Below are positions 35,156-43,440 of a stretch of DNA of 64,000 bases, one piece after another; positions within the stretch are counted from its first letter, which is position 1; each line of letters begins with the position of its first letter. The position numbers and the translations under genes were made by a program. Under the pieces are notes generated by a model. The model made no database searches. It was not told the origin of the DNA and saw only the letters and a program-made list of their open reading frames with translations. This DNA comes from CAZAAW01 sp964483325 (GTDB lineage Bacteria > Pseudomonadota > Alphaproteobacteria > Rhizobiales > Kaistiaceae): assembly GCA_964483325.1 (NCBI GenBank), contig CAZAAW010000012.1, forward strand, positions 8,475-72,474, in the 5' to 3' direction.

Positions 35156-35326
35156 GAGCCTTTTCCTTCACGCCTCCGTGTAGAGAGGCGCGGCGCCGAT
35201 GGCAAAGGCGCCAGAACTGCGCAAGTCGCGACGCAATAACGCGGTCCCGCGGGGAAGGTGTCGCAGGCGATGCGGTTGCCCCCCGCAGGGGGCCGGCGTA
35301 AGCCGTCGCGCCAAAAGGATGCCGTC

Positions 35327-36409
35327 ATGACCTCCACGACTGTCGACACTATTGCCCCTCCGGCGGCCCGCGACCGCAATCGCGATCGCCGGCTGATCCG
35401 CATCTGGCTTTATGCCATCGCCATTCTCGTTCTTGCCATGGTGATGGTCGGCGGCGCCACCCGTCTGACCCATTCCGGCCTGTCGATCACCGAGTGGAAG
35501 CCGATTCACGGCGTCATCCCGCCGCTCAACGACGCCGAGTGGCAGGAGGAATTCCTCAAGTACCAGCAGATCCCCGAATACCAGGCCGTCAACCGCGGCA
35601 TGACGCTGTCGGAGTTCAAGGGCATCTTCTGGTGGGAGTGGAGCCACCGCCTGCTCGGCCGCGTCATCGGCATCGCCTTCTTCCTGCCGCTGCTCTTCTT
35701 CTGGGCGACCGGGCGCATCGAACGCAATCTGCGGCCGCAGCTCGTCGCCATCTTCATTCTCGGCGGGCTCCAGGGCGCCGTCGGATGGTGGATGGTGGCA
35801 AGCGGTCTGGTGGAACGGACCGACGTCAGCCAGTACCGCCTGGCGGCGCATCTGATGCTGGCCTGCCTGATCCTTGCCTATACGGTGTGGGTGGCGCGCG
35901 GCCTCGTGCCGGCGCGGCCGCATGCGACCTATCCGGCGTCGGGAACGAAGCTCTTCGCCGCAGTCATCCTGGGACTCGTGCTGCTGCAGATCTATCTCGG
36001 CGCCTTCGTCGCCGGCCTCGATGCCGGCCTCGTCAACAATGACTGGCCGCTGATGGCCGGCGCCCTGATCCCGGAAGGCCTTGCCTCGCAGGAGCCCTTC
36101 ATCCGCAATTTCTTCGAGAACGTCGTGACGGTGCAGTTCAACCACCGCATTGTCGCCTATGTCCTCTTCGCCGCGGTGCTGGTGCATACCATCCAGCTCG
36201 CCCGCAGCGCCCCGGGCACCCGCGCCGCCTGGTCGTCCTACCGGCTGATGGCCCTCGTCCTGGTGCAGGTGGCGCTCGGCATCGCGACGCTGGTGCTGGT
36301 GGTGCCGCTGGAATTCGGCCTGGCGCACCAGTTCGTCGCCATGCTGGTGCTGGTCGGCGCCGTGGCGCACCGGCGGGCGATGAGCCCGCCGATCCCGATC
36401 GTCTCTTAG
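35327..36409 (+). CDS. ctaA: Heme A synthase (COX15/CtaA)
   Basis: This 360-residue, eight-helix membrane enzyme has GGATRLTHSGLSITEWKPIHG near the first helix, HRLLGR (heme-binding His) and FNHRIVAYVLF. It oxidises the C8 methyl of heme O to give heme A for aa3-type cytochrome oxidase. ATG at 35327 has AAAAGGA upstream; an in-frame ATG at 35258 would add 23 polar residues. The neighbouring DUF2842 gene fits an oxidase-assembly context. Confidence 0.95.
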   Translation: MTSTTVDTIAPPAARDRNRDRRLIRIWLYAIAILVLAMVMVGGATRLTHSGLSITEWKPIHGVIPPLNDAEWQEEFLKYQQIPEYQAVNRGMTLSEFKGIFWWEWSHRLLGRVIGIAFFLPLLFFWATGRIERNLRPQLVAIFILGGLQGAVGWWMVASGLVERTDVSQYRLAAHLMLACLILAYTVWVARGLVPARPHATYPASGTKLFAAVILGLVLLQIYLGAFVAGLDAGLVNNDWPLMAGALIPEGLASQEPFIRNFFENVVTVQFNHRIVAYVLFAAVLVHTIQLARSAPGTRAAWSSYRLMALVLVQVALGIATLVLVVPLEFGLAHQFVAMLVLVGAVAHRRAMSPPIPIVS

Positions 36410-36418
36410 GGGCGCCGC

Positions 36419-37474
36419 TTACGGGAAGAGGGCCAGCTGCAGCAGGCCCTCCGTCTCCTCCAGCCCGAACATCAGGTTGAAGTTCTGGATCGCCTGGCCG
36501 GCCGATCCCTTCACCAGATTGTCGATCGTCGAGATGACGATGGCCCGTCCCGGGATGCGGTCGGCGAAGACGCCGATCTGCACATAGTTCGAGCCGCGCA
36601 CGTTCTGCGTCTGCGGCACGGTGCCGGGCGCCGCGACGCGCACGAAGGGCTCGTCGCGATAGGCGTCGGCGAGGATCTGCCTCGCGTCGTCGGCGCTGGT
36701 GCCGGGCGCGAGGCGGACATAGGCGGTGCACAGCTCGCCGCGGCTCATCGGGATGAGGTGCGGAGTGAAATTGACCACCACCTCGCGGCCGGCCGCCTTG
36801 CCGATCTCCTGCTCGATCTCCGGCGCATGGCGGTGCCGCGCCACCGAATAGGGCGACAGGCCTTCGCCGGCTTCGGCGAAGAGGAGGTTCTGCTTGAGGC
36901 CACGGCCGGCGCCGGTGGTGCCCGACTTGGCGTCGATGACGATGTCGCCGACATCGATCGCCGCTTCCAGCGCCAGCGGGATCAGCGCCAGCAGCGAGGC
37001 GGTCGGGTAGCAGCCGGGGCAGGCGACGAGGCGCGCGTCGCGGATCGCCGTCCGGTAATGCTCCGTCAGCCCGTAGACCGCCTCGTCCTGCAGGTCGAGC
37101 GCCTGATGCGCATGGCCGTACCACTGCCGGTAGGTCTCCGGATCGCGCAGCCGGAAGTCGGCCGACATGTCGATGACCTTGATGCGCGGATGCTCGGCGA
37201 GGATGCGGCTGATGATCTCCTGCGTCGTGCCGTGCGGCAGGCCACAGAACACGGCATCGACGCTCGACCAGTCGGCGGCCTCGACCGTCACCAGGTCGGG
37301 CAGGCCGTCGGCGAAGGTGAAATGCGGGAACACCTCGCTCATCGGCTTGCCGGCATGGGTATTGGCGGTGAGCAGCGTGAACGCCATCGCCGGATGACGG
37401 AGGCCGAGGCGCACCAGGTCGGCGCCCGTATAGCCGGACGCGCCGAGCACGCCGATTCTGATCTTGTCCGTCAT
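36419..37474 (-). CDS. argC: N-acetyl-gamma-glutamyl-phosphate reductase
   Basis: This 351-residue type-1 ArgC has the NADP-binding GVLGASGYTGADLVRL, the active-site loop LVACPGCYPTASLLALIPL with the catalytic cysteine, and HLIPMSRGELCTAYV with the catalytic histidine. It catalyses the third step of arginine biosynthesis. The position close to speB, rpsI and rplM is a common alphaproteobacterial arrangement. Confidence 0.96.
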   Translation of the reverse strand: MTDKIRIGVLGASGYTGADLVRLGLRHPAMAFTLLTANTHAGKPMSEVFPHFTFADGLPDLVTVEAADWSSVDAVFCGLPHGTTQEIISRILAEHPRIKVIDMSADFRLRDPETYRQWYGHAHQALDLQDEAVYGLTEHYRTAIRDARLVACPGCYPTASLLALIPLALEAAIDVGDIVIDAKSGTTGAGRGLKQNLLFAEAGEGLSPYSVARHRHAPEIEQEIGKAAGREVVVNFTPHLIPMSRGELCTAYVRLAPGTSADDARQILADAYRDEPFVRVAAPGTVPQTQNVRGSNYVQIGVFADRIPGRAIVISTIDNLVKGSAGQAIQNFNLMFGLEETEGLLQLALFP

Positions 37475-37519
37475 GGCAGGGGTCCCTGAGAGGCGACGTT
37501 CGCTACGGTAGGAATGGCT

Positions 37520-38476
37520 TCAGCTTCGCCGCTTCGCGGCCAGCATGGCAAGGAAGGTCATCGCCACGGTGGCGCCGGCGATGGCGGTGATATCGGCATG
37601 GTCATAGGGCGGCGCCACCTCGACGACGTCGCCGCCGACGAAGCGCAGCGGCGCCAGGGCGCGCAGGATCGCCAGCGCCTCGCGGCTCGACCAGCCGCCG
37701 GCGACCGGCGTGCCGGTGCCCGGCGCGAAGGCAGGATCGAGGCAGTCGATGTCGAAGGTCAGATAGGCCGGCGCGTCGCCGACCCGCTCCAGCACGCGCG
37801 CCGCCACTGCCGCCGCACCGCCGTTGTCGATCTCGTGGCCGTAGACGATGGCGATGCCGCAATCCTCCGGCGCATGCGTGCGCACGCCGAGCTGGATCGA
37901 CCGCGCCGGATCGATAAGCCCTTCGCGCACCGCCCGCAGCACGAAGCTGCCATGGTCGACGCGCTCGCCGTCGTCGAACCAGGTGTCCTGGTGGGCGTCG
38001 AACTGCACCAGCGCCAGAGGCCCGTGGCGGGCGACATGGGCGCGCAGCAGCGCATAGGTGATGGAATGGTCGCCGCCGAGCGTGAACAGCGCCGGGCCGG
38101 CGGCGAGAATGGCGGCCGCCTGTTCCTCGATCCAGCGCGGCGCCTCCTGCGGCCGGCCGTAATCATAGGCGCAGTCGCCGTAGTCGATCACCGTCATCTC
38201 GGCATAGGGATCGAAGCCGAAGGGATATTGCGGGTCGCCGTCGAAGATCGCCGAGGCGCGCCGGATCGCCTGCGGCCCGAAGCGCGCCCCCGGCCGGTTG
38301 GACACCGCCGCATCGAACGGAATCCCCCAGACGACGGCGTCGACGCCGGCGAGGTCGCGGCTGTAGGGCCGGCGCATGAAGGAGAGCGCGCCGCCATAGG
38401 TCGCTTCGTGGCTGCCGACGCGCGGGGCGCCTAGGAAGGCGTTGTCGGTCGGACGGGGAAGGGAGGGGCGGCTCAT
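37520..38476 (-). CDS. speB: Agmatinase / ureohydrolase family protein
   Basis: This 318-residue ureohydrolase carries the manganese motifs TLGGDHSITYALLR, VQFDAHQDTW and YLTFDIDCLDPAFAPGTGTP. Agmatinase converts agmatine to putrescine and urea; arginase or guanidinobutyrase cannot be excluded by eye. It starts 45 bp before argC on the same strand. A terminator between it and rpsI indicates a separate transcript from the ribosomal genes. Confidence 0.9.
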   Translation of the reverse strand: MSRPSLPRPTDNAFLGAPRVGSHEATYGGALSFMRRPYSRDLAGVDAVVWGIPFDAAVSNRPGARFGPQAIRRASAIFDGDPQYPFGFDPYAEMTVIDYGDCAYDYGRPQEAPRWIEEQAAAILAAGPALFTLGGDHSITYALLRAHVARHGPLALVQFDAHQDTWFDDGERVDHGSFVLRAVREGLIDPARSIQLGVRTHAPEDCGIAIVYGHEIDNGGAAAVAARVLERVGDAPAYLTFDIDCLDPAFAPGTGTPVAGGWSSREALAILRALAPLRFVGGDVVEVAPPYDHADITAIAGATVAMTFLAMLAAKRRS

Positions 38477-38511
38477 CGGCTGGACATACCCGACAGGCGT
38501 GACGGTTTCTC

Positions 38512-38544
38512 AAAACAAAAGGGCGGACCCGTGGCCCGCCCTTT
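38512..38544 (-). terminator. Rho-independent terminator of rplM-rpsI
   Basis: On the minus strand AAAGGGCGG and CCGCCCTTT form a 9-bp stem (38518-38544) around a 9-base loop, followed by TGTTTTG. It lies 27 bases past the rpsI stop. Confidence 0.85.
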
Positions 38545-38570
38545 CAAGCTCCGATCCGAAGCGCCGGAGA

Positions 38571-39035
38571 TTAGCGCTTGGAGAACTGGAAGCTGCGGCG
38601 TGCCTTGGCCTTGCCGTACTTCTTTCGCTCGACGACGCGCGAGTCGCGGGTCAGGAAGCCGCCCTTCTTGAGGATGCTGCGCAACTCCGGCTCGTAATGG
38701 GTGAGCGCCTTGGAGATGCCGTGGCGCAGCGCGCCGGCCTGGCCCGACAGGCCGCCGCCGGTGACGGTGGCGCGGATGTCGTACTGGCCGGTCCGGTTGG
38801 TCGTGACGATCGGCTGCTGCACGATCATGCGCAGCACCGGGCGGGCGAAATAGGTCTGGAACTCGCGGTCGTTGACCAGGATGCGGCCGGTGCCGCGCGT
38901 CACCCAGACGCGGGCGATGGCGTTCTTGCGCTTGCCGGTGGCATAGGCGCGGCCCTTGGCGTCGAGCTTCTGCTCATAGACGGGCGCCGCGGCTTCCGCC
39001 GGCACGAGATCCTGCAGGGACTGAAGATCGGCCAT
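38571..39035 (-). CDS. rpsI: Small ribosomal subunit protein uS9
   Basis: This 154-residue protein has a 25-residue N-terminal extension typical of alphaproteobacteria and then the S9 core: YATGKRKNAIARVWV, VNDREFQTYFARPVLRM, GGGLSGQAGALRHGISKAL, and the C-terminal VVERKKYGKAKARRSFQFSKR that reaches the P-site tRNA. It follows rplM by 2 bases. Confidence 0.98.
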   Translation of the reverse strand: MADLQSLQDLVPAEAAAPVYEQKLDAKGRAYATGKRKNAIARVWVTRGTGRILVNDREFQTYFARPVLRMIVQQPIVTTNRTGQYDIRATVTGGGLSGQAGALRHGISKALTHYEPELRSILKKGGFLTRDSRVVERKKYGKAKARRSFQFSKR

Positions 39036-39037
39036 TA

Positions 39038-39502
39038 TCAGGCTTGCCTTGCGTTCTTGGCGTTCATGGCGGCGACGTCCAGCAGTTCGGGCTGCTGGGC
39101 GGCGTGGGGGTGCTCGGCGCCGGCATAGACGCGCAGGTTGCGCAGCTGGCGCCGGGCCAGCGGACCGTCAGGCAGCATGCGCTCGACAGCCTTCTCGATC
39201 ACCCGCTCCGGGAAGCGGCCGTCGAGGATCTGCTCGGCGCGGCGCTCCTTGATGCCGCCGATATGGCCGGTGTGCCAGTAATAGACCTTGTCCTGGCGCT
39301 TGCGGCCGGTCAGGACCACCTTCGACGCGTTGATGATCACGACATTGTCGCCGTCGTCGACATGGGGCGTGAAGCCGGGCAGGTGCTTGCCGCGCAGGCG
39401 CATGGCCACGAGGGCAGCGAGGCGGCCGACGACGAGACCCTCGGCGTCGATCAGCACCCACTTCTTCACGATCTCCGCCGGCTTGGCGGAATAGGTTTTC
39501 AT
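39038..39502 (-). CDS. rplM: Large ribosomal subunit protein uL13
   Basis: This 154-residue protein starts MKTYSAKPAEIVKKWVLIDA, with VVGRLAALVAMRLRGKHLPG, VVIINASKVVLTGRK and VERMLPDGPLARRQLRNLRVY. It is the first gene of the rplM-rpsI operon. The frame is open upstream but ATG at 39502 matches the family start. Confidence 0.98.
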   Translation of the reverse strand: MKTYSAKPAEIVKKWVLIDAEGLVVGRLAALVAMRLRGKHLPGFTPHVDDGDNVVIINASKVVLTGRKRQDKVYYWHTGHIGGIKERRAEQILDGRFPERVIEKAVERMLPDGPLARRQLRNLRVYAGAEHPHAAQQPELLDVAAMNAKNARQA

Positions 39503-39792
39503 GAACCTGTCTCGCTCGATCGAGGGGAATGGCAGGGCAGGGCGCATGCCCCACCGCAATGGCGCAGTTCTCTATCCTGCCGCCGAGCCATCGTCAAGGG
39601 CATCGCCCTGAGAATATGTAATATATTTCAGTGTGTTACGAATGAGGTATGATAATACCGCAAGGATTTGCGAGACACGGCCGTCCTTTCGCCGGCTATG
39701 CCGGCCTTGGCCTGGCCTATGGCAGCCATTCGTTGCGCGCCGGGCCGGGATCGTGGCTTCCTGCCGTGCAGTCACAGCAAGAGGAGGAACAG

Positions 39793-40986
39793 ATGGCGAC
39801 ACGACGGCAGGTGGTGGCGGGGATCGGCGCGGGCATGGCGGCGGCCTCCATCCTCAGAGGTTTTCCGGCGATCGCCCAGAGCGGGCCGCTCAAGGTCGGC
39901 GTGCTGGTGTCGGAGACCGATCATGACGGCCAGGACCAGATGATCCAGCCCTACGACACGCAGATGCGCCTCGGCGTCGATCTCGCCGTCAGCGAGATCA
40001 ATGCCGCCGGCGGCGTGCTGGGGCGGCAGATCGAGGTCGTCTACCGCAATGACGGCGGCAGCCCGGCGCCGGGCGCCGAGGCGGCGCTCGGCCTCATCCA
40101 GGAGGACGGCTGCGAGGCGCTGGTCAGCGGCTTCATCATCGCCATCCGGTCGTTCCTGACCCGCTCGCTGGCGCAGGCCGGCGTCCAGGTGCCGGTCTTC
40201 CACGCCTTCGGCACCGAGGGCACCTTCTGCGGCCCGGCCATCGATCATCTCGGCCCGACGACGGCGCAGTCGCTGCAGCCGCTCGTCAAGGTGCTGGGCG
40301 ACAAGGCCGCCGACAAGGTGTTCACCGTCTCCGACTGGACGCCGTCGCAGCGCATCGTCTCCAGCCAGCTGCAGAGCACGATCAAGCCGCCGCTCATCGC
40401 CCTTACCGGGGCAGGGCTGGTGACGACGCCGGTCGAGGGCTACATGCCGGGCGAGTATCACGACCTCGTCCGCTGGGCGAAAAGCGTCGGCACCCGCACG
40501 ATGTATGTGACGATCCCGCGCCCCTATGCCGTCAATGTGGTGAAGCAGGCGGCGGAGATCGGCGCTGCCGAGGGCATCACCTTCGCCTATCTCGACTTCA
40601 GCGAGTGGCAGGCCTCGCAGCTTCCGGACGGGGTCGAGGTGATGACCTGCCTGCCCTTCGTCGCCAGCGATCCCGACCCGAAGGTGCAGGACTTCGTGGC
40701 GCGGGCCCGGCGCCTCTCCGGCGGAGACCTCGTCACCCATGTCGCGCTGACGCATTACAACGCCATCCTGGCGCTCAAGGCGGCGGCCGAGAAGGCCGGC
40801 GAGCCGACCGGCGCGGCGGCGCTCGGCGCCATGGGCGGGCTGAGCTTCGACACCGTGACCGGCAATGTCGCGATCGACGCCGGCCACTATGCCACGATGC
40901 CGATGTATGTGGCGCGCGGAACCTCCGCCGGCCTCGAGGTCGTTGAAAAGGTGGCGGCGGTCGAGTCCGGCGCCAAGGCGTGCTAG
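39793..40986 (+). CDS. ABC transporter substrate-binding protein, branched-chain amino acid/urea-type (Peripla_BP_6)
   Basis: This 397-residue periplasmic protein has a signal peptide (about 1-29, TRRQVVAGIGAGMAAASILR, cleavage near AIAQ) and the type-I binding fold: LKVGVLVSETDHDGQDQM, LAVSEINAAGGVLGRQIEVV and ALVSGFIIAIRS. A strong GAGGAGG site precedes the ATG. No transporter permease genes accompany it. The ligand is unknown; the family binds Leu/Ile/Val, urea, short amides and aromatic acids. The AT-rich stretch 39610-39660 upstream probably holds its promoter. Confidence 0.85.
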   Translation: MATRRQVVAGIGAGMAAASILRGFPAIAQSGPLKVGVLVSETDHDGQDQMIQPYDTQMRLGVDLAVSEINAAGGVLGRQIEVVYRNDGGSPAPGAEAALGLIQEDGCEALVSGFIIAIRSFLTRSLAQAGVQVPVFHAFGTEGTFCGPAIDHLGPTTAQSLQPLVKVLGDKAADKVFTVSDWTPSQRIVSSQLQSTIKPPLIALTGAGLVTTPVEGYMPGEYHDLVRWAKSVGTRTMYVTIPRPYAVNVVKQAAEIGAAEGITFAYLDFSEWQASQLPDGVEVMTCLPFVASDPDPKVQDFVARARRLSGGDLVTHVALTHYNAILALKAAAEKAGEPTGAAALGAMGGLSFDTVTGNVAIDAGHYATMPMYVARGTSAGLEVVEKVAAVESGAKAC

Positions 40987-41024
40987 GGCCGCGGCGCGGC
41001 TGAAGAACTGGAGTTGTGCAGAAA

Positions 41025-41465
41025 ATGGCAGGCGTCGACACCAGCGACGAAACCCTTCGCGCCATCCTGTCGGAGACGCGCACCATCGCGCTGGTGGGCG
41101 CCAGCCCCAATCCGGCGCGGCCGAGCAATGGCGTCATGCGCTTCCTGCTCGGCCGCGGCTACCACGTCATTCCTGTCAATCCCGGCCATGCCGGCGGCGA
41201 GATCGCCGGCCAGCGGGTCTATGCGACGCTGTCGGACATTCCCGAGCCGATCGACATGGTCGACATCTTCCGCCGCGCCGAGGCGGTCGGGCCGGTGGTC
41301 GACGAGGCCCTGACGCTCGATCCGCTGCCGAAGACGATCTGGATGCAGCTCGGCATCGTCAACGAGGCGGCGGCGGAGCGCGCCGCCGGGGCCGGTCTCC
41401 GGGTCGTCATGGACCGCTGCCCGGCCATCGAATATCCGCGCCTCATGGGCACAGCGGCGCTGTAG
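41025..41465 (+). CDS. CoA-binding (YccU-like) protein
   Basis: This 146-residue Rossmann-fold protein has TIALVGASPNPARPSNGVM, GYHVIPVNPGHAGG, PEPIDMVDIFRRAEAVGPVV, TIWMQLGIVNEAAA and a final MDRCPAIEYPRLMG. This is the CoA-binding domain of the succinyl-CoA synthetase type in stand-alone form. The function is unknown, but the gene is often placed just before metY in alphaproteobacteria, as here. An in-frame GTG lies at 41016, three codons earlier. Confidence 0.85.
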   Translation: MAGVDTSDETLRAILSETRTIALVGASPNPARPSNGVMRFLLGRGYHVIPVNPGHAGGEIAGQRVYATLSDIPEPIDMVDIFRRAEAVGPVVDEALTLDPLPKTIWMQLGIVNEAAAERAAGAGLRVVMDRCPAIEYPRLMGTAAL

Positions 41466-41602
41466 AGCGCCGCCAAGACTGGAAGGCCGGCGCCACGGCA
41501 CCTGCCCCTCGGTTCGGGGAGCGGCGACAGGGCGGCTTGCGACAGCGCGCAGGGCGGCTACCTTCGGCTCTGCCGCGTCGTGCGGCCAGCTGGAGGATAA
41601 CC

Positions 41603-42889
41603 ATGACAGAAGACCGCGTGCCTGGCTTCGACACGCTCGCCATCCACGCCGGCGCCAAGCCGGACCCGACGACCAATGCGCGCGTGACGCCGATCTACCA
41701 GACGACGTCCTTCACCTTCGACGATGCCGAGCACGCGGCGGCGCTTTTCGGCCTGCAGGCCTTCGGCAATATCTATACCCGCATCATGAACCCGACGACG
41801 GCGGTGCTGGAGGAGCGCATCGCTGCCCTCGAGGGCGGCACGGCGGCCCTGGCGGTCGCCTCGGGCCATGCGGCGCAGTTCCTGGTGTTTCACACCCTGC
41901 TTGAACCGGGAGATGAATTCGTAGCTGCCAGACAGCTTTACGGCGGTTCGATCAACCAGTTTGGCCACTCGTTCAAGAGCTTCGGCTGGAACGTTGCCTG
42001 GGCCGACAATGACGACCTGTCATCCTTCGAGCGGGCCATCACGCCGCGCACCAAGGCGATCTTCGTCGAGTCGATCGCCAATCCCGGCGGCATCGTCACC
42101 GACATTGCCGGCATCGCGGCGATCGCCAAGCGCGCCGGGGTGCCGCTGATCGTCGACAACACCCTCGCCACGCCCTATCTCTGCCGCCCCTTCGACCACG
42201 GCGCCGACATCATCGTGCACTCGGCGACCAAGTTCATCGGCGGCCACGGCAATTCCATGGGCGGGCTGATCGTCGACGGCGGCCGCTTCAACTGGATGCA
42301 GGGCGGCCGCTATCCGAAGCTGTCGGAGCCGCGGCCGGAATATCACGGCATGGTGCTCGGCGAGGCCTTCGGCAATTTCGCCTTCGCCATTGCCTGCCGC
42401 GTCCTCGGCCTGCGCGATCTCGGGCCGGCGATCTCGCCCTTCAACTCCTTCATGCTGCTGACCGGCGTCGAGACGCTGCCGCTGCGCATGCAGCGCCATT
42501 CGGAGAACGCGCTGGCGGTGGCGGAGTGGCTGTCCAACCACGACAAGGTCACCTGGATCAGCTATGCCGGCCTCCCCGGCGACCGCTACTACACGCTGGC
42601 CCGGAAATACGTGCCGAAGGGCGCCGGCGCGGTGCTGACCTTCGGCGTCGCCGGCGGCTATGACGCCGGCGTCAAGCTGGTGTCGGGGGTGCAGCTCTTC
42701 TCGCATCTCGCCAATCTCGGCGACACGCGCAGCCTGATCATCCACCCGGCCTCGACGACCCACAGCCAGCTCAACGAGGAGCAGCGCAAGGCCGCCGGCG
42801 CCGCCAGCGACACGGTGCGCCTGTCGGTCGGTCTGGAGGACAAGGCGGACATCATCGCCGACCTCGAACAGGCGCTGGCCGCGGTCTGA
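41603..42889 (+). CDS. metY: O-acetylhomoserine aminocarboxypropyltransferase (sulfhydrylase)
   Basis: This 428-residue PLP enzyme of the Cys/Met metabolism family has TLAIHAGAKPDPTTNARVTP, YTRIMNPTTAVLEERIAALE, VDNTLATPYLCRPFDHGADI, HSATKFIGGHG (PLP lysine) and SLIIHPASTTHSQLNEEQR. The long form with RYPKLSEPRPEYHGM is MetY-type rather than MetB or MetZ. It makes homocysteine from O-acetylhomoserine and sulfide. A TGGAGGA site precedes the ATG. The 137-bp leader shows no SAM-riboswitch that could be recognised. Confidence 0.93.
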   Translation: MTEDRVPGFDTLAIHAGAKPDPTTNARVTPIYQTTSFTFDDAEHAAALFGLQAFGNIYTRIMNPTTAVLEERIAALEGGTAALAVASGHAAQFLVFHTLLEPGDEFVAARQLYGGSINQFGHSFKSFGWNVAWADNDDLSSFERAITPRTKAIFVESIANPGGIVTDIAGIAAIAKRAGVPLIVDNTLATPYLCRPFDHGADIIVHSATKFIGGHGNSMGGLIVDGGRFNWMQGGRYPKLSEPRPEYHGMVLGEAFGNFAFAIACRVLGLRDLGPAISPFNSFMLLTGVETLPLRMQRHSENALAVAEWLSNHDKVTWISYAGLPGDRYYTLARKYVPKGAGAVLTFGVAGGYDAGVKLVSGVQLFSHLANLGDTRSLIIHPASTTHSQLNEEQRKAAGAASDTVRLSVGLEDKADIIADLEQALAAV

Positions 42890-42893
42890 ACTG

Positions 42894-42975
42894 CGTAGGG
42901 TGGGCATGGCGAAGCCTTGCCCACGCGGTCAGATGACAGTATGGGCAAGCGCCTACCGGCGCCTGCCCACCCTAC
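42894..42975. repeat. Interspersed palindromic repeat of the GTAGGGTGGGCA family
   Basis: The unit begins GTAGGGTGGGCATGGC and ends GCGCCTGCCCACCCTAC, with an inner CCTTGCCCACGCGGTC and ATGGGCAAGCGCC. It is the same family as the ends of 15827-16139. It could also act as a terminator behind metY. Confidence 0.7.
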
Positions 42976-43440
42976 AGCGCAGAACGAGACGTCCATCCCT
43001 CACCGGCACGGGGAGGGTGGCGCGCGCCGCAGGCGTGTGACGGGTGGGGAGCGCCATCGGGCATGACGCACCCGGCCTTCGCTCCACCACCATCGCCGGG
43101 CATCAACGCAGCCCGCCTCCACCCCACCGGCGTCATGGCCGGACTTGATCCGGCCACCCACGCGAACACGGATGGCGCAGGAAAGGGCGCCGTCGGTGAG
43201 GCGCCTTTTGCCTCTCCTGTAGGGAGAGGCCGGGAGCCTTGGTTCGCGTTAGCGAACCTTAGGCGAACGGGTGAGGGGTTCGGCCCGCGGGAATCCTGCC
43301 CCGGCGCCGCAGCCGCGCGTCACCGGCAGTGTCCCTCACCCGGAAACGCTTCGCGTTTCCGACCTCTCCCACAGGGAGAGGTAAGGCGCTGCCCCGACGC
43401 TGCACCATCTCCGTACCGGCGGCCACGCTCCGGCTGCGCC
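42976..43440. other. Repeat-filled intergenic region between metY and phaC
   Basis: No gene is present. It holds a relative of the 275-363 repeat (42988-43050), a GCGTCATGGCCGGACTTGAT hairpin unit (43131-43172) and a 191-bp repeat at 43210-43400 that is duplicated at 50459-50827. The few open frames are short and lack family features. Confidence 0.6.
43210..43400. repeat. Long intergenic repeat, copy 1
   Basis: The unit begins GCCTCTCCTGTAGGGAGAGG, passes through GGTGAGGGGTTCGGCCCGCG and GTCCCTCACCCGG, and ends CCTCTCCCACAGGGAGAGG plus TAAGGCGCTGCCCCGACGC. Nested palindromes occur at both ends and in the middle. Copy 2 (50459-50827) has the same order of segments and is split by a small insertion. 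Confidence 0.75.

Noticed and set aside
41466..41602. SAM-type riboswitch in front of metY
   Set aside because: The leader is GC-rich and lacks the conserved SAM-II or SAM-I core elements that could be recognised by eye; a covariance search would decide.
42890..43440. Open frames in the gap between metY and phaC
   Set aside because: The stretch consists of palindromic repeats shared with other intergenic regions; the frames have no family similarity or ribosome sites.
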